Source: Tupaia tana
Lineage: Eukaryota > Chordata > Mammalia > Scandentia > Tupaiidae
NCBI GenBank assembly: GCA_026018925.1
Contig: JAKSZU010000002.1
Span: 94,808,975 to 94,872,974 of the forward strand
Reading direction: 5' to 3'
Length of the DNA: 64,000 nt
Of this stretch, positions 42,290-53,214 are shown in pieces; positions within the stretch are counted from its first letter, which is position 1; each line of letters opens with the position of its first letter. Below the pieces are notes generated by a model. That model did not search any database and had not been told where the DNA came from. It saw only the letters and a list, made by a program, of their open reading frames with translations. Both the position numbers and the translations under genes were made by a program.

Positions 42290-42730
42290 TTGTGTATTTT
42301 TACTAAAAAAGGCAAAACCTGAGTTTAATTATTGGAGTGATAAAATAAATCTAAATTAAGAAACATGCAACAAAATAACTGGTCCATACTCTTCAAAAGT
42401 AACAAGATCAAGTATGACAAAAACTATGAGAAATTGTCTCAGATTAAAAATGAGAAGGAAGGTACAAGAAATAAATCAATGTCTGATCCTGAATTGAACT
42501 CTGGTACAGAAAAAGTATACCGATAAAATTTGAACAAGGTCTGCAGTTTACTTAATAAGTATTGGATACATGTTAATTTCTGAGTTTACATAGTGGCCTT
42601 TTGGTTGTGTAAGATTTTAACATTTGAATAATCTGAGTAAGGATGCCCAGAAATCCTTTGTACTATTTTCACAAGTTTTTGATAAACCTAAACTTTATTC
42701 AGAATTTAAAAAATTAAAAATTTAAAATGT
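42290..42730 (+). mobile_element. Old L1 3' UTR (L1M-like)
   Basis: 'ACAAAATAACTGGTCCATAC', 'TCTTCAAAAGTAACAAGATC', 'GTCTGATCCTGAATTGAAC', 'GGTTGTGTAAGATTTTAACA', 'TTTGTACTATTTTCACAAG' and the 'TTTAAAAAATTAAAAATTT' end follow an old L1 3' end in order. Confidence 0.7.
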
Positions 42731-42891
42731 TTACGTTTTCATTTATTCTTAATTGGCTATTATCATTTATTAAAATATAGAACAAATTTTATCCAAAGAT
42801 TTTCTGACATCTATCATAATATTTTTATTTCAATGAATATGGTAAATTACATTACTTTATTTTCTAGTGTTAATCAAAACTTGCACTCTTG

Positions 42892-43136
42892 GGGCCAGCA
42901 GGTGGTGTAGTGGTTAAGGCACTGGACTCCCATGTGGTCTACTATGGTTCAAGTCTTGGACTTGAGGACTTAAAATTCCTGCCTAGAGCATGTGCATGCA
43001 TGCTCAAGATCCTTAGAAGAGAAGGGATTGCATCATGGCCATACCCCCGAGGGATGATTTCTTGCTTTCTGTCTCTCTGTCTCTGTCTCTCCAGCAAGCA
43101 CACAACCCTATAGCAAAAATCTCTCAAAGCAAACAA
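42892..43136 (+). mobile_element. tRNA-derived SINE, long form
   Basis: Head GGGGCCAGCAGGTGGTGTAGTGG, B box GGTTCAAGTCTTGG, mid-part with a small deletion (about 15 bp missing around 'AAGATCCTTAGAAGAGAAGGG'), TC block and 'CAACCCTATAGCAAAAATC'. A worn duplication CTTGCACTCTT / CTTACACTTT may flank it. Confidence 0.85.
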
Positions 43137-43387
43137 ACCAAAAAGCTTACACTTTGGGATAAGAACTTTGTCATTAAGAATTATCTTTTTATAAAAACTG
43201 TTGGATTGGTTTGTTACTTGTGTGAATTTTTGTAGCTGTACCAATTAGTGAGATTGGCTACCCTATTACTTTCTCATATTACTCCTGGTCATTTTTCAGT
43301 TTCATTTTTGTAGTATTAGCACAAAACAAGGTAGAGGGCTTTCACTTTTTATTCCCTCACTTTGTCTAAAGATTCAGATTTACTATA

Positions 43388-43540
43388 TGAGAGTTCTTCA
43401 AGAAAATACATATGGACAATACATATCATGAAAAAAACTACATGGATTTCAAAACGTCTTTGGACCAAAATAAACTTGTATTTCATTCCATTTTTCCACA
43501 AATGTTTTGAAGGCCCTTTGTATATATTGTTTAATTTTCA
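43388..43540 (-). mobile_element. Mariner-like MITE copy
   Basis: Read in reverse it gives 'CAAAGGGCCTTCAAAACATT', 'TGGAATGAAATACAAGTTTA', 'TTTTGGTCCAAAGACGTTTT', 'GAAATCCATG', the same block order as the copy in the 28 kb nest. The other end, 'GTTCTTCAAGAAAATACATATGG', pairs with it as an inverted repeat. TA lies at both borders. Confidence 0.6.
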
Positions 43541-45520
43541 CAAATACCTCTCTTCACAAACCTGGTACTTTCTGGAAGCAGTATCATTTCAGATTCCATG
43601 AGTTTGGTCTCAGTCAAATTATTTAGCCTGGCTAGTGGGATGTGAGTAGATGCTATGGTGTGAGTCATATCTACACAGAAGCCCTAATGCAACTGCATAG
43701 TTACACAGACTCTATCTGCTCTTGTTCTTTTTTTTTTTTGGTGGGAAAGGCGTATCAGAGATGGAGACCCTTCCTTCAATATGAGTCCCAGAAGTAGAAG
43801 GACTAGAGAAGAGCAAAGTTGTCATAAGAAAAATAATAGCAACATGAGCCAGAAATACATACGTAGCATAAAACTTGCTACTTTAAGATTTATTCTACAT
43901 AGTATAACCTAGCAAAAATTGACTAACATTCTATAACTAAATATTGTGTGAGAACATACTGATAAAACATTTTGAGTTTTTTTTTTAATGGAATGGTTTG
44001 TAGTATTAATTAAATATCCTTATTGATCAGAAGACTATTCAAGTTTTCTGAAGCCAATTTGATAAATGATAACCTTCTAAGAATTCCATCTACATTTTCA
44101 AATTATTGATATAAACTTTTCATATTATCTTATTACTATCTTTTTAATATCAGCAGAACTTCAGCCCCATTATATATTACCCTATACAACAGATTTGAGT
44201 CTTTCTTTCTCTCCATTTTTCATTCCTTTCTTGGGAGAGATGGGCAAATCTGTCTGGAGATGAACAAATATTACTTTTTCAAAGAACTATTCTTTAGTTT
44301 TGTTGATTGTATGAGGTGGGGTTAGTTTTAGGTGACAGGAACAGGGAAATTCCAAACAATAGTGGCTTTGTAAATATAGAATTTTTCCTCTGTCTCATAT
44401 AAGAATTCAGAAACTGATCTTTAGATCAGCACTGTCGATTCATTCTTCATGGCCTTAACAGATCAGGGCTCTTTCCAGTACCTCATTTCAACTTTGTCCT
44501 CCTGGTCCAAAATAGAGAAAGAAGTACGTAAGGAAAAAAGCAAATAAAATTGTGGCTCTCTTCTAAGAAAGATTCATAAAAAAGGTCACAAGACATGTTC
44601 AGTGGCTTGCATTGGCCAGAACCTCTTTCCATAACTACGTCTAACTGCAATTAGAGTTACATACTAGCCACGATATGCCCACCTAAATACTAGGTTTGGT
44701 AATAATAACAGTGAAAGAGAAGAGCTATGGAGGGGAATTAGTCTTCCTTACAACATTGATCTTTGTTACTATCTATACGTTTCTAATTGTGCTTATTTTT
44801 GTTATCTTCCGTTCTCCAAAATCGAAGTTACTTTTGTTTCTTGCTTCTTTAGCTATAAAAGTAACTAATTAATATGCAGAATGGGAGGGAAGAGTCGATA
44901 CAAGTTTTTATTTGGATCTTATAGTTTGAAACATGTGATTACTTTTCTAACATATTTTCTCTCCATTAGATTGGAAAAAATGTTAGTTCTCCAGGACTCA
45001 AATTCATCCAAGTAATTTAATTCAATAATTTGTCATGTGAGGAAAAAAGACTGGCATTTCTGTAATTTTGAAACTATTTATTTACATTTTCCTAGTTTTT
45101 ATGCATTTTCTAACTTTTTCTCAATATAAATCTAGTGAATTTTAGTCAAAAAAAAATAACTTAACCAACAACAATGTGTTGTCAGAGATAATAAAAATGT
45201 TCTATAAAATATTAACAATAATAACTACTATACAGTATAAACCAAAACAAAACAAAGAAAATGACCAAGCTAATCATATAAACTTAAGAAATATATTAAG
45301 AAAACAAGGTAAAAATCAATTGATAAAATTGTCATGATTATTTTTAAATAAAAATATTATCAATTCAAAATTTAAAATATCTTGTTACATTAAGTGGTAA
45401 AAAAAAAATAAAAGCAATGATGGTATTGCTGATTGTTGAAGGCACTGGATCATTTGAGTTGTCTAATATGTTCCTAGTGCTTCCTGGCTACCCTGCATTA
45501 TACAAGATACATCCCAGGTC
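43541..45520. other. No firm feature
   Basis: About 2 kb of AT-rich sequence. A weak SINE-head-like stretch may be at 45415-45450 ('GTTGAAGGCACTGGATC'). Nothing else could be named. Confidence 0.4.
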
Positions 45521-45522
45521 AG

Positions 45523-45569
45523 AAGACCAGTCATATAAATAAACTAAAAAAATAAAAAAGACCAGTCAT
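45523..45569 (+). mobile_element. Tail-only retroposition with 12 bp TSD
   Basis: AAGACCAGTCAT occurs at 45523-45534 and again at 45558-45569. The 23 bp between them consist only of 'ATAAATAAACTAAAAAAATAAAA', an A-rich tail. This is what a retroposon reduced to its 3' tail would leave. Confidence 0.7.
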
Positions 45570-47510
45570 GGGGCCATACTGCATTTATTAGAGGTCTACA
45601 GTTCCAGCCAAATCAATATTTCTCAGGTGCATTGCTAACGGAAATGCTGATTAACAGCCACCTAAGTTATTCTCCTTATTAGTGTATTTACTCAAACAGA
45701 AAATTAGCAAATCACATTTACCCAAGTAATTACTATACACTCATCCAACACCTAATCAAAGACCATCTCCTTTTCTTCCTTTATGAGGTACTGCATCTCT
45801 TAAGTCAGAATTTCATTTCCTAAAGTACTCTACATCTTTTGTCATTATTGACCAATTTAGACATTTGCCATTATAACCTGCAGAATGCCCTGGGAATTGT
45901 ACGCAGAGAAGTTCTGAGAATTATAATCAGTCAATGTGTTTCTGGGGCTTACAAGTCAAATAGAAACTAATTATTAGAAAAGAGAACCAAAACTAGAAAT
46001 TATAAAAATTGTAAATTTTAATTTAGTACCTTGGGAACTACTGGAGGAACACTGTTAAAAGTAGTTTGTAAAAGAAAATATTGTTAAAAATAGCCTGATT
46101 TTATGTAAAACATGTCCTTGCATAGTAACAGGGAAAAAAATACTTCTCAGGACGTTAGACTAATTAGACATGTATGCTTTTATTTTCTTATTTGTTTGAT
46201 GACATGCAAAACAGGAAACCCCTTTGCCTCATGGCTTTTGCCTACTGTTGTGTCTATTCATGGCTTTTCAGCATCTGCCTCCACGACTAATCTCAACTTT
46301 CTCTGTGTTTTTAAGAGAAACTTCTCAGGTAACCCAAGGGTCACTTGGCCTCAGAGCCCCTTCCTCACCCTATTACTGTACTTTTCTCAAATCCACATCG
46401 GGTTCCATCACCTGTGATCAAGGCTGAGGCCATGCAGAACCAGTCAGGCAACTCACGATTAAGGCACTGCCTAGGGACATTTCCGCAACAAGAAACGTGC
46501 ACATTTCCTTAGAAGGGAACTGTGAGTACTGAAGGCTTACCAGGGCTGGTTTTGCCTAGTATGGTGTGTGACAACACGGCTGGACAATATTTCTGAAAGG
46601 ACAAATCATTCTGTAAGACCAAGTTCAATTGAGATGGTAAATTCCCTGTAACATCCTCATAAACAGACATGTCTAACCTGGAGCACTTTGGGCCTATGTG
46701 TTGAAGAGCTGTCTAGGAGGATTTTATCAGAGGGTGATAAGCACTTTCTCTCTAAATGGTGATAATGGGTAGAAGATAGACATTACAGTAGACAGATAGA
46801 GAAGATCAACTTTTTAACTGCCAGAATATGTTAAGTATGATGATGTGATATAATTCTAACATTTCTGTTTTTCTCACTGTGCAGTCTTGGAATAGCTTGT
46901 GTAGGAGACAGGGCTAGTGTAGATTAAATAGAAAAAAAAAAACGTTTCTTTTGGTTACCCTCTAGCTCTGAAATGGCAAATATATTTTTCATCTTAATAA
47001 ACAACAGATTGATAATGATTATCTAAAGTTCTAGAAGAATTCCGAGGCCTTATCTAGGCTCACTGGGCAAAGGGTGATGACTGTTTGCTAAGGTATGCCA
47101 AAGGAGCACAGGAGACAGCAGCAGCACAATGTCTGCCTTTACACCCTGATGGAGATGCTTTGAAAGGGAGAGTAGTAAACCAGCCAGAGAACACGATTTA
47201 GAGCTGGATTTTGTCTGAATGTTGGCTCCATAACTCTTATTTTTCATATTTTATTTTTAAATATTATGACAATTTTCCTTTAATAAAATAACTGATTTTT
47301 TAAATTTAAATTTAGAAGTATTTTATAAGCAGCTATGATGCACATCTGTTACTGTTTTAAGCAGTGTTGATAAAACGCTGAGTGGCAAAGACATGAAGCC
47401 TACATAGAGATTAGGGAAACATTAGTCAAATGACCATAACTAAATATACATTACAATTGAGACAATCACTAGGAAGGAGAGATATTAGATGTCATAAAGT
47501 TTATATTGAG
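45570..47510. other. No recognised feature
   Basis: About 1.9 kb of unassigned DNA. Overlapping open frames at 46112-46427 have no recognisable family. Confidence 0.45.
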
Positions 47511-47511
47511 A

Positions 47512-47660
47512 TGATATAGCCACATATTAACAGTGTAACCTTGGACAAATTTACTTAACCTCCTTGGGCCTATAAAATGGGGGGATTTGCCATAGGAATT
47601 TGTAAAAATTGACTGACCTATAAGAATATGCATAGATAGAAAAATTAATATTATTCTACT
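47512..47660 (+). mobile_element. MIR relic, partial
   Basis: 'AACAGTGTAACCTTGGAC', 'AAATTTACTTAACCTCCTTG', 'GGCCTATAAAATGGGGGG' are consecutive MIR blocks. The 5' head is missing. Confidence 0.65.
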
Positions 47661-47744
47661 AATGAACACATTATTTATAGGAATACACATGTCCATTGAA
47701 ACACCCTAATTGGTAATCATACACAAAATGGTATTTGCTGTTGA

Positions 47745-47758
47745 CATATATATGTATG

Positions 47759-47796
<38 letters not shown>
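47745..47796. repeat. (TA)n-(GA)n microsatellite
   Basis: Roughly 30 bp of AT repeat followed by (GA)11. Confidence 0.9.
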
Positions 47797-47823
47797 CATT
47801 CTGTTATTTTCTGGATCATATAT

Positions 47824-47940
47824 GAGAACACTTAAAAGTTCATGGAAAATGGAATTAAAGTATGAGTTTATTTTGCTGCAAAAAAATCTTAAAATCCATG
47901 AATATTTTACACAATATTAATTTTCATGAACTTTCAGTGA
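47824..47940 (+). mobile_element. Mariner-like MITE copy, compact
   Basis: 'ACACTTAAAAGTTCATGGAAA', 'ATGGAATTAAAGTATGAGTT', 'TATTTTGCTGCAAAAAAAT', 'CTTAAAATCCATGAATATT' and the right end 'TTTTCATGAACTTTCAGTG'. The TTCATGGAAAAT and ATTTTCATGAA ends are inverted repeats about 105 bp apart. Confidence 0.62.
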
Positions 47941-48225
47941 TGTATATAGTCTCACAATCTATATAAGTAGTACAGGTGGACAAAGAGAGTTTGTATAGTT
48001 TCAGGAAATACAGCATTTTCACCAAGAAAAGGGAAGAATAATCAGCATTGATAATCACAAGAAATAGCCAGGTGGAAAGATGACTCAGGTTGCCAGGCTG
48101 TGGATGAGGCAAAACTGTAAGGGGAGAGAATACTCAATGCACTCCAGCCTCATCCTCCTAGCAAATAAAGGGTTTGGTCTGGTTGAACCTACACTTTGAA
48201 TGAGATCTTCAAGAGACACTAGGCT

Positions 48226-48296
48226 AGATGATGTATGTGATTGAATGTATAAAAGAAATAAAATAATATATATTTTTAAATAATAATAAAATAAAG
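48226..48296 (+). mobile_element. Possible tiny L1 3' terminus
   Basis: 'TGATGTATGTGATTGAATGT' followed by 'ATAAAAGAAATAAAATAA' resembles the last 60 bp of the L1 at 41168-41228 ('TGATGTATACTGATTGAATG'). Too short for certainty. Confidence 0.45.
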
Positions 48297-48386
48297 GGGT
48301 AGCCTTTTAAAACTGTGTTCTGGGGAAATGGCCAGAAAGGCATGATGTACCTAAAAGTAAATTGCTCAGTTTCTATGTTAAAAAAA

Positions 48387-48421
48387 ACAAACAAACAAAA
48401 AAACAAACAAACAAACAAAAA
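48387..48421. repeat. (AAAC)n simple repeat
   Basis: About eight AAAC units with small interruptions. No transposon body is attached. Confidence 0.85.
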
Positions 48422-48584
48422 CAGAGAAAGAGTAAACTAAGGCAAGACCTTTGGCAATCAGGACTTGTTGACCCTAGAGGTACAATGGAAAAATAGTGGG
48501 AAAGAAATTAAAGGCAGAGGCAAGTAGAGACTTTTCTCATGATCCCAGGGAGTCTTTGCCATGCAAGTGCAGACTTTGCAGGCA

Positions 48585-49090
48585 GCTGTCACAATTTCTA
48601 ATCCTGACTTTGCTAGTAACTAGTTGTGTAACCCTAGGGAGGTGAATGCCTTCATGCCTCATTTTTCTCACCTGTAAAATGGGAATACAACACATAGTAT
48701 ACTTTATTTTATTAGATTAAATGAAATGATATAATTAAGGTACTTAAAACTGTGCTTGCAAAATAGTGAGTGCTATGGGACCCCAGCACATGCTGTAATG
48801 GTTATGGTACTTGACCGCAGTTCAAGTCCTGGACCTGGCAGCTTAAAACTCACGTTGGGCATGTGCATGTAAGCCCAAAATTCTGAGAGGAGAGTGGAGG
48901 AGAAGGAATTGTGGCATGGTCATCCCGCCTGGGGGAATGATTTCTTGCTTTCTGTCTCTCTTTCTCTCTGGTTCTCTCTCTCTGGCAAGCGCATGTGCCC
49001 AAAAGCAAAAATCTCTCAAAAAATAGCAAGTGCTATATGTATTATTATTATTATTACTGATGATAGTAATGATATTATTGATATTAATTA
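48585..49090 (+). mobile_element. MIR relic interrupted by a SINE
   Basis: The MIR part at 48585-48776 contains 'CTGACTTTGCTAGTAAC', 'TAGTTGTGTAACCCTAGG', 'CTCACCTGTAAAATGGGAAT', 'GATTAAATGAAATGATAT' and 'AATAGTGAGTGCTAT'. After the SINE the MIR end resumes as 'GTGCTATATGTATTATTATT'. Confidence 0.78.
48777..49020 (+). mobile_element. tRNA-derived SINE inside MIR
   Basis: Long form, head 'GGGACCCCAGCACATGCTG', with the usual order of body blocks to 'AAAAGCAAAAATCTCTC'. The target duplication AATAGTGAGTGCTAT / AATAGCAAGTGCTAT has two changes, so the insertion is of moderate age. About 20 bp of the head centre are missing. Confidence 0.87.
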
Positions 49091-49865
49091 TTAACACATT
49101 CATACATTCCTTCAAATGAAAGCACTATAGTGGGAATAAACAGCGTACTTCAGTGAGAATTCTAAACTACTTCCAGCTGTGATTTCTAGTCACCAAGAGA
49201 AATCAAAATTTTATCAGTTCTGTTTTCAGCTGCAAGTAACAGCATACCATAGTTTAATCAATGAAGACATTTAGTTACATATAAGAAAAAGGTAGTGTAA
49301 GAGGTTACAGAATTGGTGTAGGAGCTCAGCAATGTGACTGCAAAGCAAGGCTCTTATCCTTCTTCTCTTCCATCTCAATTTATTGTTTCTTTCTTTATGA
49401 TCTCAAGATGGCTGCTATAGCTACAAACATAACATCTAGTAAAGGAGAGTGAGATTTTCATCACTGAGAGCAAACAGCTTCCCATTATATACAAGGTTGA
49501 AATTCTACTAACACGGAAAAGATCGGGCAGCTAACAACAGGTAACACAGCCTTTATGATTTAAAAATGCTCTGAGTTAGATTTTTGAGGATGAATGAAAT
49601 AATTACCTGTAGCAAGTTGAAAGTGTATGCAATATTTAGATACAACGATCATAGGGGACGTGGATGGAAAAAAGACAGAAGAGCTGTCAGTGCTTTGGGC
49701 AAGTTTTCACAGTGAATTTTAAGTGTAATTGTGTGCATAAAAACATAAATTTATTTTCAGAAATGCAAATGAAACACCTGGAATAACTGAAAATAATATA
49801 GCTGGGTTTCTTACATTATCACCTCAATCATATCTATTATCTGAGTTATACAAAATGTGTTGTTT

Positions 49866-50126
49866 ATTTTTTAAGGGTTTTTTTATTTTTCTTTTCCTTA
49901 AGGAATGTATGCTCAGGGAGAGAGAAAGAGACAGAGTCAATGAGAGGGGACGTGAAAAATCACCTCCTAGGGGGAATGGAATGCCACAATCCCTTCTCCT
50001 CCAGGAATCTTGCACACACACTCACAGGTCCCCAGTATGATTTTCAAGCCACTGGGTATAAAACTCAAACTGTGGTCTGCCATGTGACAATCCAGTGACA
50101 TAACTGCTACATCATCTGCTGGCCCC
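49866..50126 (-). mobile_element. tRNA-derived SINE, older
   Basis: Reverse copy: 'TTTCCTTAAGGAATGTATGC', GA block, 'AATCACCTCCTAGGGGGAATGG', 'CCACAATCCCTTCTCC', a deletion in the middle ('CCAGGAATCTTGCACAC'), and head 'CATCATCTGCTGGCCCC'. Confidence 0.8.
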
Positions 50127-50998
50127 TCTAAAATGCTTTAAACTGATGTTTAAACTCAACTTTTCCTAGATTCTTCTCTGAAAAGCATCTGTCCTTTACC
50201 CTCCCTGTTACACAGCAAAACTCTGAAAAGAGTTGACTCTCTGCTGTCTGCACTTGAGCTAATGCTGTTCTTAAATACTCTTCAGGAAGGTTCTTGTCAC
50301 TATTGTTCCACCTAATCTCTTTTTGTTGAAATTATCAATCACCTTCATGCTACCAAATGTGATGATGTCAATATCTGACAAAAATCATTATACCTGCCTC
50401 GAAATACTTCGTTCACCTCCTCCTACACAAGCGGTTCTTCCTAGACCTCTTTCACCGGGTTCTCTTCACTCTCACAACTTTTGAATGCTGGAAAGCTTGT
50501 TTAGGATCCTGTAAGGATCAGTCCTTGAGACCTCTTTTCTTTGACCACATGTCGTCTCTAGTTGGTACATCCAGTCCTGTGGCTTTAAATACTATCTCTA
50601 ATGTCATCCCCCCATTAAATCTTCATTCACAACATTTCTCCTGAATTCCGGAATCATATATGTCTAATAGGCATCTCAAACTTAATGTGCCCCAATCTAT
50701 ACGCATGACCATTCCCCAACACCACCCTATTTGCTTTTTAGAGAGGTGTTTCCTAGATCAGTGTTTGATTTCGTGCTTCATCCGGGAGCTCAAGGCCTAA
50801 ACTTTGAAATCACCCTTGACTTAACTCCTTTCTAGTACCTTTTAGCCAGTCAACTGAAAAATCCTGTTCTGTTCAACACCTATCTTGTTCCTCTTATCTA
50901 AGTGTAATTTTTTTTCTGTTAACCCACATCACTCCATCTCCCCCTTCCTCTGCCCTTCCCAGTTTTCTATAATCCCTAGATTATAGAAAAAAAAATCA

Positions 50999-51232
50999 GC
51001 CCACTGATTCATCTCATTGGCTATCAGCTAGACAGCCCCCACTGAAAATCTCCCACCTACATTACCTCCAGCGGGGAATTCTCTGCCCTGATGTATTTTC
51101 TAACTAGCCACATAGGCAAATGCTCCAGCCTCCTTACCCACTTCTATTTTCTAGCTTCTTCCTACCTCATCAGCACAATGTGATGACAAATGTTGGAAAT
51201 GATGCGTATGCAAATTATCATGATTTGATCCT
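50999..51232. repeat. Direct duplication, copy 1 (234 bp)
   Basis: Almost identical (about five differences by eye) to 51731-51965. It spans the junction between the LTR end and the L1 3' UTR, so it was copied after the LTR had inserted. It lies directly against the broken L2. Confidence 0.92.
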
Positions 51233-51468
51233 TCTAGGGGGTGTTTTTTAGCTTCCATACATGAGAGAGAACAAGTAAAATATTTCTAGGATAATTTTAC
51301 TTAACATAATGTTTCTAGGCTTGTCCATGTTACCTCAAAGACAAGATTTCTTCTTAATGGCTGAATATTATCCCAGTGTGTGTGTGTGGGGGGGGGGGTG
51401 ACTATAGTTAACAATAATTTATAGTATAATTCAGGTTACCTAAAAGAGAGATTTTTGAATGTTCCCAA

Positions 51469-51908
51469 TGTTGCTGGATGGCTATCCAGATTCTTGGTGT
51501 TTCGGGCAAAGAATTGAATGAAACACAATAATGAAAGTAAAGGATAGTTTATTAAGTAAAAGTGAAAGTACACTCCAGATGGGTAGGAACAGACCTGAAC
51601 ACAAAGGAAAGAGTAGCTCAAGGGCCGTGGCAATTGCTTTCTATGGTGCTTATGCTTCCTTTACCAATTGATCATTGTCTGGGCCCACTAGTTGCTTTCA
51701 TCCCATTGGCTATACATCAAGTGTATCTGGGCCCACTGATTCATCTCATTGGCTATCAGCTAGACAGCCCCCACTGAAAATCTCCCACCTACATTACCTC
51801 CAGCGGGGAATTCTCTGCCCTGATGTGCTTTCTAACTAGCCACATAGGCAAATGCTCCAGCCTCCTTATCCACTTCTATTTTCTAGCTTTCTTCCTACCT
51901 CATCAGCA
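51469..51908 (-). mobile_element. Solo LTR fossil, ERV1-like
   Basis: About 440 bp. On the minus strand it runs from 'TGCTGATGAGGTAGG' to 'GCCATCCAGCAACA', so it has TG..CA-like ends. It carries two CCAAT-box units (about 51705 and 51748) and an AATAAA-type signal in 'TACTTAATAAACTATCC'. CAATG at both borders is a possible 5 bp target duplication. No internal retroviral sequence is attached. Family name unknown; its host L1 is of middle age, so the LTR is younger than that. Confidence 0.68.
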
Positions 51909-51965
51909 CAATGTGATGACAAATGTTGGAAATGATGCGTATGCAAATTATCATGATTTCATCCT
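51731..51965. repeat. Direct duplication, copy 2 (235 bp)
   Basis: The source copy of 50999-51232, in its original setting: LTR continuing into L1 3' UTR. The offset is 732-733 bp. Confidence 0.92.
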
Positions 51966-52842
51966 CATGCGTAGTATTCAGGTAGCAAAACCCACAATGT
52001 ACCCTTATGTACGTACAATTATTTTGTGTCAACTAAGAAATAATGAAACATTTAAATAAGTGAATAAATCATATCTTGACTATGACCACTTCTTATCACT
52101 TTTATTCTACTATTTGGCCCCAAACTACATTATCTAGCATTTGTCTAATTACTGTAAGAAATCTTCCTATTTTCACCTTTCCCCAAAATCTCTCTACAGA
52201 AGAGCCTAAACAATCTTTTCCAAATATACCAGATTATGCTACTCCTCTATTTCAATTCTCCTATAGCTTCTGATCTCCCTCCAAGTAAATCCTAAACCCC
52301 TACAGCAAACTCCCAGGCCCTACATGATAGGGCTCTCCACATACTTTCTGAAATTCCTCCAGCCTCCAACTTCCTCACTGCATTCCAGTTACCCCTAAGA
52401 ATGCTCCTGTTCCTGCTAGTTGGCATATTCTTCTCCTAGACAACCACATGGCTGTTTCTCTTTTCCTCCATATTTCTCTTCTAACTCCCTTCAGAGAGGT
52501 CGTCCCTGAGGACCTCTCCATAATACTACTTTTCATTCCTATCTCTTATCTGCTTAAGTTTTCTCCACAGTATTATAATGAAATGACAGATATATCTGTT
52601 CACTGTCTCTGTCCTCCAGCCAAAGTGTTGGCAACACAGGATCAGAAACTTGTGCCTGCTTTGCTCATGACTGTACCCAGGACATAGATGGCACCTGGTT
52701 CCTGATAGTGTTCAGTTCACGTAGGTTGAAGATGAGTGAGTCAATGGATAGCTGCTTGCTGAGCAAACACTTATTCTTTTTTCTGTTCTATGTAAACCTC
52801 ATATACTTTTAAAGATTATTTTCACTAGCTTAAATTAATATA

Positions 52843-53111
52843 TATATTTTTCTTTTTGAGAGAGAGATTTTTACTATAGGGCACATGTGCTTGCCGGAGA
52901 CACAGAGAGAGACAGAGAGACAGAAAGCAAAAAATCACCCCCCAGGGTAGATGGACATGCCGCATTCCCTTCGCCTCCATTCTCCTCTCGGGATCTTGGA
53001 CTTGCATGTACATATACCTAGTGTGAGTTTTAAGCCACCAGGTCCAAACTTGAACCACAGTCGACTACATAGGAGTCCAACAACGTATCCATTACACCAT
53101 CTGCTGGTCCC
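52843..53111 (-). mobile_element. tRNA-derived SINE, long form
   Basis: Reverse copy from 'GAGAGATTTTTACTATAGGGC' to 'CCATCTGCTGGTCCC'. TAAATTAATAT flanks it near 52831-52841 and 53112-53122. Moderately diverged. Confidence 0.9.
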
Positions 53112-53175
53112 TAAATTAATATTTTTAATAGATTCCTTTAAATCTGGTAGTGGGAGAAATATTTTATACTCAATG

Positions 53176-53181
<6 letters not shown>

Positions 53182-53213
<32 letters not shown>
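53182..53213. repeat. (TG)n microsatellite
   Basis: About 16 TG units, uninterrupted. Confidence 0.95.

Positions 53214-53214
<1 letters not shown>

Larger units (their letters stand above)
51233..52070 (+). mobile_element. L1 3' end with inverted 5' part, host of a solo LTR
   Basis: Bases 51233-51392 are antisense to the end of L1 ORF2 ('CATACATGAGAGAGAACAAG', 'TTCTTAATGGCTGAATATTA'). From 51400 sense 3' UTR begins ('TGACTATAGTTAACAATAAT', 'TAAAAGAGAGATTTTTGAAT'). It is interrupted at 51469 by an LTR and resumes at 51909 ('GATGACAAATGTTGGAAATG', 'GTACAATTATTTTGTGTCAA'). The antisense-then-sense layout is the usual twin-priming 5' inversion of L1. Confidence 0.75.
50175..52745 (+). mobile_element. 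L2 LINE split by a ~1.07 kb insertion complex
   Basis: The left part (50175-50997) covers the end of the L2 reverse-transcriptase ORF region: 'GTCTAATAGGCATCTCAAAC', 'TTAATGTGCCCCAATC', 'AATCACCCTTGACTTAAC'. The right part (52075-52745) covers the 3' end: 'AGGCCCTACATGATAGGGC', 'CTGCATTCCAGTTACCCC', 'CTCCTGTTCCTGCTAGTTGG', 'CAGAGAGGTCGTCCCTGAGG', 'GTACCCAGGACATAGATGG'. No frame is intact. This is the oldest layer of the region. Confidence 0.72.

Noticed and set aside
45415-45500. Possible head of a tRNA-derived SINE
   Set aside because: Only 'GTTGAAGGCACTGGATC' fits. The following bases do not match the body of any copy here.
46112-46427. Plus-strand frames of 67-101 codons
   Set aside because: No family resemblance, and the two frames overlap out of phase, as expected by chance.
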